From Thermomicrobiaceae bacterium (GTDB taxonomy: Bacteria; Chloroflexota; Chloroflexia; Thermomicrobiales; Thermomicrobiaceae), in the NCBI GenBank assembly GCA_007123655.1, contig SKKR01000449.1:1-6225 (forward strand): DNA of 6,225 bases. The letters are read 5' to 3'. Numbering within the stretch: position 1 is the stretch's first letter; each line of letters starts with the position of its first letter. This document shows, piece by piece, positions 1 through 4,568 of this stretch. The notes under the pieces are model-generated. The model ran no database searches and had not been told where the DNA came from. It saw nothing but the letters and a program-made list of their open reading frames with translations. The translations under genes were made by a program, and so were the position numbers.

Positions 1-155
1 AGTGAGACGTTGCTCTCGCTTTGCCCGAGTGCGGCGACGATCTCCACGAGGTGCCGGTCTGCCTTGCGCGGGTAGTAAATGATTGCCAGCAAGAACACGA
101 CCAGTGCCAGAATCAGTATTCCAACAGCGACGAGCGTCAGGTAGAGCAGAATCAT
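1..155 (-). CDS. Small single-helix membrane protein, 3' end outside window (fifth in array)
   Basis: ATG at 155-153 overlaps the stop of the preceding gene in an ATGA arrangement (4-nt overlap), with a GGAG-type ribosome site about 7 nt upstream. The frame stays open to the window edge, giving 51 codons. Residues about 2-27 form one strongly hydrophobic helix (starts MILLYLTLVAVGILILALVV). A basic patch, YYPRKADRH, follows, so the positive-inside rule places the tail in the cytoplasm; the visible tail looks helical. The MILL start resembles that of the protein at 462-773. I know no precise family. By position it belongs to the array of hydrogenase-associated membrane proteins and is probably a membrane anchor or scaffold. 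The C-terminal part is not visible, so a longer protein cannot be excluded. Confidence 0.75.
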   Translation of the reverse strand, partial: MILLYLTLVAVGILILALVVFLLAIIYYPRKADRHLVEIVAALGQSESNVS

Positions 156-460
156 CGCCCGTCTCCATCCAGGCGCCCGGCGAGCGTCCGGGTAAGCTCG
201 CCGCTGCCAGATTCGATCGCGGCACCCGACTGAACAATGGCCGGTGCGGCCTCGAGCGTGACGTTCAGCTGATTCGCTTCACGGGTGTTCGCCTGAATTC
301 CGGCCGCGGCACGCCGCGCCTCATTGAGGTTGTGCTCGATACGGCGAGCAGCAGTGAGCGTGCGATTCAGGAGATACACCGCCAGGGGAAGCACCACGAG
401 AGCGGTCAACGCCAGTGCGATCCACCAGATAACGATGACGTAGGATGGAACGCTTTCCAT
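152..460 (-). CDS. Small membrane-anchored coiled-coil-like protein (fourth in array)
   Basis: This 102-aa protein has an ATG start one base after the preceding stop and a GGGAG ribosome site 6 nt upstream, inside the end of the previous gene, which implies translational coupling. Residues about 8-31 are a membrane helix containing a Trp pair near its start (IWWIALALTALVVLPLAVYL). A basic segment, NRTLTAARR, follows, predicting N-out, C-in topology. Residues 33-70 are rich in Ala, Arg, Asn, Glu and Leu with heptad-like spacing (RRIEHNLNEARRAAAGIQAN), suggesting an amphipathic helix or coiled coil. No Cys or other cofactor motif is present. It has no homologue I can name. From the operon I infer a structural or anchoring role for the hydrogenase. 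It ends in an ATGA overlap with the next gene. Confidence 0.85.
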   Translation of the reverse strand: MESVPSYVIVIWWIALALTALVVLPLAVYLLNRTLTAARRIEHNLNEARRAAAGIQANTREANQLNVTLEAAPAIVQSGAAIESGSGELTRTLAGRLDGDGR

Positions 461-461
461 G

Positions 462-773
462 TCAATCTCCCACCTGTTTCTGGACTGCCTCCAGCGTCTG
501 CGACAGGTTTTGCTCGATTCCCTGGAGCCCCTCGCCCGCCCGGGTCAATCCCTGGTTCAGTTCCGCCAGCTGCGGACCCAGATGGCCGGTCTGTTGCTCG
601 ATCGCCCGGACACCGAGGTTGATCAGCGCGAGATCGCTCATTTTGCCGCTATACCCCGGTGCTCGCCCGCCGATCGCTTCCAGGGTCTCGTTGATCTTCA
701 CCAGCCCGACAACCAGCACACCGATGAACACCGCGATCACGAGCAACGACAGCAGCGTCATGAGGAGGATCAT
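462..773 (-). CDS. Small membrane-anchored coiled-coil-like protein (third in array)
   Basis: This 103-aa protein starts at an ATG overlapping the previous gene's stop by 4 nt (ATGA). A GGAGG-type ribosome site lies 6 nt upstream, in the tail of that gene. The membrane helix is at residues about 2-25 (MILLMTLLSLLVIAVFIGVL). A Gly-rich linker (IGGRAPGYSGK) at 34-44 leads to a long amphipathic helix at about 46-100, rich in Gln, Leu, Glu and Gly (LNQGLTRAGEGLQGIEQNL), which looks able to form a coiled coil. The helix-tail design resembles phage-holin-like or DUF948-type small proteins, but I cannot assign a family. M5 is a possible alternative start. Context points to a subunit or scaffold of a membrane-bound hydrogenase complex. 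Confidence 0.85.
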   Translation of the reverse strand: MILLMTLLSLLVIAVFIGVLVVGLVKINETLEAIGGRAPGYSGKMSDLALINLGVRAIEQQTGHLGPQLAELNQGLTRAGEGLQGIEQNLSQTLEAVQKQVGD

Positions 774-1114
774 CGCTTCCCTCCCTGGTTGAACAGGCAG
801 TGGGGGCAGCCGGGGCAGTTCTCGGCATGGGTCTGAACCGCGGATGTGCTTTCGAGCACTCCTGACACCCGGACCAGCACCCCGAGCAGCATCCGGTTCG
901 TCGTTGCCAGCAACGGAATATGAATGGTGTTATTGGCGACTTTCTGACCGTCGATCCAGATCCGGGCCGTTGACTGCTTGATGTCCCTCGCGGTCGACAC
1001 GATCAGTGAAAGCAGGGTGGCGACGACGATCGCGACGACGACGCCAACCAGCAGCGACACTCCCCAGACGCTATAGAGGGCGGTATCGCTCACTTGCAAT
1101 GGTGTGATGACCAT
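770..1114 (-). CDS. Small membrane-anchored protein with C-terminal CxxCxxC motif (second in array)
   Basis: This 114-aa protein starts at the ATG 3 nt after the preceding stop, with a GGAG ribosome site 7 nt upstream. A GTG at codon 8 is a weaker alternative, with no ribosome site seen. The membrane helix covers residues about 17-40 (VWGVSLLVGVVVAIVVATLL). The basic ARDIKQSTAR that follows predicts a cytoplasmic tail. The first ~55 residues resemble the upstream neighbour (1118-1417), so the two are probably tandem paralogues. It differs at the C-terminus, where H97 and the motif NCPGCPHC give C100, C103 and C106 (CxxCxxC) plus H105, a plausible site for a metal or Fe-S cluster. That could let it do more than anchor, such as relay electrons or handle a metal; this is inference. 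Confidence 0.87.
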   Translation of the reverse strand: MVITPLQVSDTALYSVWGVSLLVGVVVAIVVATLLSLIVSTARDIKQSTARIWIDGQKVANNTIHIPLLATTNRMLLGVLVRVSGVLESTSAVQTHAENCPGCPHCLFNQGGKR

Positions 1115-1117
1115 TGG

Positions 1118-1417
1118 TCAACTCCGTCCGTCCGGCTCGTCGTGTGCGAGCGCGCCGGCGATGCGTTCCATTTGACCGTCGATCCTGGTACTCTCATCGA
1201 GAATCTCGCGCGCAACGGCGTTGGTCTGGTCGAGCGCCCAGATAACGCGTGTGTGCTCCGAGATCCGCGCGACAGCGGCCTCCGCTTCACTGGCGTGCCG
1301 CAGGATGCTCCGAGCGGTCAGAATGATCGCGATCAGCAACGCCGCGGCGATAATCACGACGACAGCCGCAACCCCCAGTGAGATTCCCCAGGTTGTATAG
1401 AGTTCGGAATCGGTCAT
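1118..1417 (-). CDS. Small single-helix membrane protein (first in array)
   Basis: This 99-aa protein follows the hydrogenase small-subunit gene by 56 nt. The ATG at 1417 has a clear GGAGGG ribosome site (1424-1429) 6 nt upstream. A short polar N-terminus (MTDSELYTTWG) precedes a membrane helix at about 11-34 (ISLGVAAVVVIIAAALLIAI). The tail from ARSILRHASEAEAAVARI onward is charged and helical to about residue 92, predicting N-out, C-in topology. It shares the pattern LYxxWGxSLxV and TARxI with the next gene, pointing to duplication. I do not recognise a named family. From memory, group 1l [NiFe]-hydrogenase loci carry small membrane proteins between the small- and large-subunit genes, and this array may be of that type. 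Confidence 0.87.
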   Translation of the reverse strand: MTDSELYTTWGISLGVAAVVVIIAAALLIAIILTARSILRHASEAEAAVARISEHTRVIWALDQTNAVAREILDESTRIDGQMERIAGALAHDEPDGRS

Positions 1418-1449
1418 GAGTGACCCTCCGATTCAGCCAGGTCGTGGAT

Positions 1450-1473
1450 CCGGCTGCGCCCGTGGCCAGCCGG
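1450..1473 (-). other. Hairpin directly after the hydrogenase small-subunit stop codon
   Basis: On the minus strand CCGGCT (1473-1468) pairs with AGCCGG (1455-1450) across a 12-nt loop, beginning at the base after the TAG stop. There is no U-tract, so it does not look like an intrinsic terminator. It may act as an mRNA processing or 3'-end stabilising element between the catalytic and membrane parts of the operon. GC-rich DNA forms such stems often, so confidence is low. Confidence 0.35.
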
Positions 1474-2757
1474 CTAGCGTTCGGTGTCGTCCTCGTGCTT
1501 TGGAGCCGGACGGGTCCTGTTCGGTTCAACGTCCGTTCCCCACTTTCGGGAACCGTCACGTCCCGGCTTGCGTGATCCCTGAAACTGCATCTTCTCGTAG
1601 AAGAAATGCATCACTTTCTCGACCCCGGCCGGTTTGTCGACTTTGCCCCATCCGGACGGCACGTTGCCATGATCAACGGTTTCCCAGCGTGTCTCCTGGT
1701 TGGCGTATTTGTTGGTCAGGCTGCGCAGCCGACGCATGCCGAAACCAAGCGTCCGTGAGGCATTGCTTGATAGCGCGGATCCCGGTGGGGTCTTGTAGAA
1801 CGGTGCGAAACGGTCGGGGAACCCGGGCATCGTGCATCCGATGCATGGGCCGCCGGCCGCCATACACCCACCCATGTGCGACTGCGCGCCGCGGGAGACG
1901 ATGTTGCAGTTCACAACAGGTCCCCAGCAGCCGACCTCGACCAGACACTCGGGATCCCCGTAGCATTCCGCGAACACGCCTTCTTCGTAGTAACCCGCGC
2001 GAGTGCAGCCGCGGTGGACCGTCTCGCTGAAGAGCCAGGCCGGGCGGCCGAGTTCGTCGAACTCCGGCAACGGCCCGAGTCCCTGCAGGAAATAGAGGAT
2101 CCCGGCGATCGTCTCGGTGAAGTTGTCGCCGACCGGCGCACAACCCGGGATATTGATCACGGGCAGGCCGAGGGCCGAGCGGTAGCCTTCGCCCAGATAG
2201 TCCATGACACTCATCGCGTTGGTCGGATTCCCAATGGCGGACGGAACCCCGCCCCACGTCGCGCAGGTTCCGATCGCGACGACCGCCGCGGCGTTCTTCG
2301 ACATGTTTCGCAGGCGTGTCGACGTCGGGTAGGGCACCTCGTGCTCGGCGTCTTCGATTGCGTGATTGCCCATCGCGGACCAGTAGCCACCGGACTCCCA
2401 GGCAATACGCTCGTCGGCAATCGAGCCTTCATAGACAACCACGAACGGCGCGTCAAGCTCGCCGCGTTCGGCCTGATCGAACGGTTCGATGAACTCTTCA
2501 CCGGCGGCAAGGGAAAGGACGGGATGGTGCAGGATAACGCGGGGAAGACCGCTAATCGTTCCGTTGAGGAGATCTTCCACGCTCGGATTTGTCGCACCCG
2601 TTGCCGCGATGCTGCATCCGTCACAGCTCATACCGGCCAGCCAGAAGGCATGGACCGTATCCACGGGGCCCTCCAGCGGATGGCGCGGCGCTCCTTCAGG
2701 TTCCGGGGCGGCATCCTGGTCTGTATCGGCGTCCGGACGTGCCGGGGCGGTAACCAT
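1474..2757 (-). CDS. hhyS: [NiFe]-hydrogenase small subunit, group 1h/1l-like (actinobacterial type)
   Basis: This 427-aa electron-transfer subunit of an uptake [NiFe]-hydrogenase passes electrons from the NiFe site of the large subunit through three Fe-S clusters. Visible ligands (numbered from M at 2757) are MSCDGC (C45, C48), GTCATWGG (C165) and PGCAP (C206) for the proximal cluster. H248-x2-C251 with C265, C271, C277, C284, C298, C305 and C308 serve the distal and medial clusters. The N-terminus is acidic and Pro-rich with no Tat RR motif or membrane helix, so the enzyme should stay in the cytoplasm. The C-terminus has a ~35-residue basic tail. The lack of export signal and the CDG motif fit the high-affinity, O2-tolerant group 1h/1l enzymes. 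The symbol is given by analogy; hylS is possible. ATG 2757 is preferred over TTG 2760 because GGAGG lies 6 nt upstream. The large subunit is not next to it in this window. Confidence 0.92.
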   Translation of the reverse strand: MVTAPARPDADTDQDAAPEPEGAPRHPLEGPVDTVHAFWLAGMSCDGCSIAATGATNPSVEDLLNGTISGLPRVILHHPVLSLAAGEEFIEPFDQAERGELDAPFVVVYEGSIADERIAWESGGYWSAMGNHAIEDAEHEVPYPTSTRLRNMSKNAAAVVAIGTCATWGGVPSAIGNPTNAMSVMDYLGEGYRSALGLPVINIPGCAPVGDNFTETIAGILYFLQGLGPLPEFDELGRPAWLFSETVHRGCTRAGYYEEGVFAECYGDPECLVEVGCWGPVVNCNIVSRGAQSHMGGCMAAGGPCIGCTMPGFPDRFAPFYKTPPGSALSSNASRTLGFGMRRLRSLTNKYANQETRWETVDHGNVPSGWGKVDKPAGVEKVMHFFYEKMQFQGSRKPGRDGSRKWGTDVEPNRTRPAPKHEDDTER

Positions 2758-2763
2758 CAAAGA

Positions 2764-2768
2764 CCTCC
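2764..2768 (-). promoter_or_regulatory. Ribosome binding site of the hydrogenase small subunit
   Basis: GGAGG on the minus strand, 6 nt before ATG 2757 and only 3 nt before the alternative TTG 2760. The spacing decides for the ATG. Confidence 0.8.
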
Positions 2769-2806
2769 CGAAAACGTGGATCCGTAGCGTCTGGCGACAG
2801 TCCCGT

Positions 2807-2821
2807 GCGCTCTTACAGCGC
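2807..2821 (-). other. Short hairpin between ATPase and hydrogenase genes
   Basis: In the 77-nt gap after the ATPase stop, GCGCT and AGCGC can pair across a 5-nt loop on the minus strand. No U-tract follows and no promoter is seen in the gap, so the two genes are probably co-transcribed. The role of the hairpin, if any, is unknown. Confidence 0.25.
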
Positions 2822-2834
2822 TAACCGGCCGGGT

Positions 2835-3626
2835 TCACGCGGGCGCTGCAGTGGCGCCTACCAGGTCATTGAAAATGGACCGGATCCCGGTCGCGGCCAG
2901 ACTGTCGGGGTCGTGATCGATCAACGCCTGGTTCGCGATATCCGCTCGCTGAACCGAATCGTCCCACGGGATGACCCCTGCCACGTTCAGGCCGAGTCGA
3001 CCCGCGTAGTCCCGGATGATCTGCTCGTCCTGTTCGGTTCGCACTTTGTTGGCCACCAGCGCAATGTTCTCGATACCCAGTTCGCGCGCCAGTGGCGTGA
3101 TTCGGCCGGCTGTCTGCAACGCTCGGAAGTACGGTTCAGTGACAATCAGTAGCAGGTCGACATCGCGAAGCGTTCCGCGGCTCATGTGCTCGATCGAAGC
3201 TTCCATGTCGACGATGGTGATGTCATCGCTTGACAGTTGTTTCAACTCGCCGATGACCCCGCGGACCGCGGCGTGCTGGCCGCAGAGTCAGCCCTTTCCG
3301 GCTCCGAGCAGACCGGTCATTGTCAGTACACGGACACCGTCCGGTCCAACCGCCCCGTATCCGTCGATCACCTCGTCGAACGGGCGGGTCAGATAGAGTT
3401 CCGCTGCACCGTCTTCCGTCTCGCGCTCTTCCAGAATCTCATCGCGCTCGACTCTACGCAGCTTCTCGACGAGCTTTTCGGAAAGCCCGAGTGCCGCTGC
3501 GAGATTCGGGTTCGGGTCATCATCGAGCGCGTTGACCCGGAACCCCTTTCCTGCGAGATGGCGAGCGGCGGTCGCTGAAATGGTCGTCTTGCCCGCTCCG
3601 CCTTTTCCGGCGACAGCGATTCGCAT
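2835..3626 (-). CDS. CooC/MinD-like P-loop ATPase, probable selenoprotein read through in-frame UGA
   Basis: If the UGA at codon 113 is read, this is a 263-aa protein of the CooC/MinD SIMIBI ATPase group, close to the usual CooC length. CooC-type proteins use ATP-driven dimerisation to deliver nickel to CO dehydrogenase, and relatives serve other metalloenzymes. A deviant Walker A, GKGGAGKTT (7-15, signature Lys K8, K13), is followed by LDDDPNPNLAAALGL (34-48). The region GLLGAGKG-UGA-LCGQHAAVRG carries the Sec/Cys-x-Cys site (U113, C115). VDMEASIEHMSRGT (139-152) matches the CooC switch II region, and VANKV is the base-recognition strand. ATG 3626 is chosen because AGGAG lies 7 nt upstream; an earlier in-frame start at 3674 lacks this. 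It is the first gene after a promoter and precedes the hydrogenase small subunit, so a role in hydrogenase maturation is inferred. A nonsense mutation or sequencing error would make it a pseudogene instead. Confidence 0.8.
3256..3274 (-). promoter_or_regulatory. Candidate bacterial SECIS hairpin
   Basis: On the minus strand ACGCCGCG (3274-3267) pairs with CGCGGGGT (3263-3256): five consecutive pairs next to the loop, one G-G mismatch, then two more pairs. The apical loop is GTC, starting with the G-U typical of bacterial SECIS loops. It begins 21 nt after the UGA; the usual window is about 16-37 nt (from memory). A competing fold, 3285-3279 with 3272-3266 (7 pairs including one wobble, loop CAGCAC), sits only 9 nt after the UGA. 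High GC makes chance hairpins likely. Confidence 0.45.
3288..3290 (-). other. In-frame UGA, candidate selenocysteine codon (residue 113)
   Basis: TGA on the minus strand is the only stop in the frame between 3626 and 2835. It replaces the first Cys of the CooC CxC motif: the local reading is GAGKG-UGA-L-C-G-Q-H. Cys codons TGC and TGT differ from TGA by one base, so mutation is possible. Still, placement at a metal-binding thiol is typical of selenocysteine sites. The frame on both sides is intact and motif-rich. Confidence 0.65.
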
Positions 3627-3629
3627 AGG

Positions 3630-3643
3630 ACGACTCCTGTCGT
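3630..3643 (-). promoter_or_regulatory. Ribosome binding site of the ATPase gene, presented in a hairpin loop
   Basis: AGGAG (3638-3634) lies 7 nt before ATG 3626 and fixes that start. ACGAC and GTCGT flank it and can form a 5-bp stem with loop AGGA, so most of the Shine-Dalgarno core would sit in the loop. The ribosome site is well supported; the hairpin is only a possibility. Confidence 0.6.
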
Positions 3644-3720
3644 GTAGCACACCCGCGCGTGGGACTGATAACACACCGGTGCGAAATCGTTGTCGCGTTT
3701 ACCTGAGTTCCAGTGACGGG

Positions 3721-3750
3721 ATTATCGGCGATTCCAGGCTGACGCGTCAA
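3721..3750 (-). promoter_or_regulatory. Sigma-70-type promoter of the ATPase-hydrogenase operon
   Basis: On the minus strand a TTGACG -35 box (3750-3745) is separated by 18 bp from a GATAAT -10 box (3726-3721), both close to consensus and unusually AT-rich for this DNA. Transcription would start near 3714, leaving a 5' leader of roughly 88 nt before ATG 3626. The position just upstream of the ATPase gene suggests that ATPase, hydrogenase small subunit and the membrane-protein array form one operon. No clear operator palindrome is visible. Confidence 0.65.
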
Positions 3751-3773
3751 GCAATTCCGACGGTCAGGGGTTG

Positions 3774-3789
3774 TTCCCACACCCGGGAA
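3774..3789 (-). terminator. Possible weak terminator hairpin after the nucleoside phosphorylase gene
   Basis: TTCCC and GGGAA can pair across a 6-nt loop, 8 nt past the TGA of the upstream gene. The stem is only 5 bp and has no U-tract, so intrinsic termination is doubtful. It lies just upstream of the next promoter. Confidence 0.25.
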
Positions 3790-3797
3790 TCTAACGG

Positions 3798-4565
3798 TCA
3801 GACGCCGTCTGCAGCGAAATGGTCCAGAAGCCGGGTGACGACGTCGAGCATCGCTTCTTCGCCTTTCTCGCGGCGGGCAGTGCGTTCTTCGTCCGTGTGT
3901 ACGAGCGTGTCTCCGTGCAAAGGGTTGTCGAATACGAACGAGATTGCCAGCCGCTTCATATCGAATGACCTGGCGACGGCGAACGTCGTGGCTGTCTCCA
4001 TGTCGACGGCTGTGTAGCCGGCATCCCGCCAGGACTCGAGTTCCTCGCGACCTTCCGCGAGCAAGGCGGACGTCGTGAACATGGCGCCAGTGTGATAGGG
4101 CCAGCAGGAACGAACCAGTGAGGCGCACTTCCGGAGCACTTCCGCGGACGCCCTGACTTTCTCAACGTCCTTCAGGTAATACTGTGCCGCCCCTTCGCCG
4201 GGAATGGCGTTCGTCGGGATCACGAGGTCCCCGGTCTGGACACCTGGTTGCAGCCCGCCGCAGCATCCGGTCTGGATAACCAGCCTGGTACCGAGCGCAC
4301 CGAAGAGGTGGGCGATCTCAGAGGCCATGCTGTCGCCGTAGACGGACGCGTATCCGATGTTCAGCGATCGGTGGGTTCCGACGAAAATGTCCTCGAACAG
4401 GCCGTTCGGCGAGCCGAGGTTGAGGACGTTATCGAACCGTTCCGCGTGGATGTCCCGGAATCGGTGGAGATTTCTGGTTCCGCGCAGGATCGCGACCTCC
4501 GGAATCCGGTCTTCCGGTAGCCCCAGCATCTCCAGCCAGTCGGCGCTGGTCAGTTCCCTGAGCAT
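3798..4565 (-). CDS. Nucleoside phosphorylase / nucleosidase, PNP/UDP family
   Basis: This 255-aa cytoplasmic protein matches the NP-I (PNP_UDP_1) fold, whose members cleave N-glycosidic bonds of nucleosides with phosphate or water for salvage. Visible landmarks are VYGDSMASE (75-83), the glycine-rich strand TGCCGGLQPGVQTGDLVIPT (99-118) and the ribose-binding VDMETA (187-192, with M189 and E190). SFVFDNP (209-215) places D213 where the catalytic Asp of MTA/SAH nucleosidase sits. The phosphate-binding Arg of phosphorylases appears to be Gln98, more like the Asn of nucleosidases, so hydrolysis is possible. ATG 4565 follows the upstream stop by 3 nt, with GGAG 8 nt before it, so it is co-transcribed with the glycosidase gene. 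No link to the hydrogenase is evident. The family is secure; the substrate is not. Confidence 0.88.
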   Translation of the reverse strand: MLRELTSADWLEMLGLPEDRIPEVAILRGTRNLHRFRDIHAERFDNVLNLGSPNGLFEDIFVGTHRSLNIGYASVYGDSMASEIAHLFGALGTRLVIQTGCCGGLQPGVQTGDLVIPTNAIPGEGAAQYYLKDVEKVRASAEVLRKCASLVRSCWPYHTGAMFTTSALLAEGREELESWRDAGYTAVDMETATTFAVARSFDMKRLAISFVFDNPLHGDTLVHTDEERTARREKGEEAMLDVVTRLLDHFAADGV

Positions 4566-4568
4566 CCC

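Noticed and set aside
1416..2030. Plus-strand open frame of 204 codons
   Set aside because: Antisense to the small-subunit 3' half; the product is Cys/Arg/Ser-rich and low in structure, with no family features.
1876..2787. Long open frame of 303 codons on the plus strand
   Set aside because: It is antisense to the hydrogenase small subunit, which has full Fe-S motifs and a ribosome site. The translation is Arg/Ala-rich with no recognisable domain, as expected for a shadow frame in GC-rich DNA.
2835..3245. Separate gene starting at TTG 3245 (split ATPase)
   Set aside because: There is no good ribosome site and the start would fall inside the helix after the CxC motif. The sequence just upstream of it (LCGQHAAVRGVIGE) is conserved-looking CooC protein in the same frame, so readthrough or a mutated single gene explains it better.
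3288..3290. UGA recoded as tryptophan
   Set aside because: Tryptophan makes no sense at a metal-binding CxC position, and other genes here use TGG for Trp and TGA as normal stops.
3532..4017. Plus-strand open frame of 161 codons across the intergenic region
   Set aside because: It overlaps the ATPase start, the promoter and the phosphorylase 3' end, all well supported on the minus strand.
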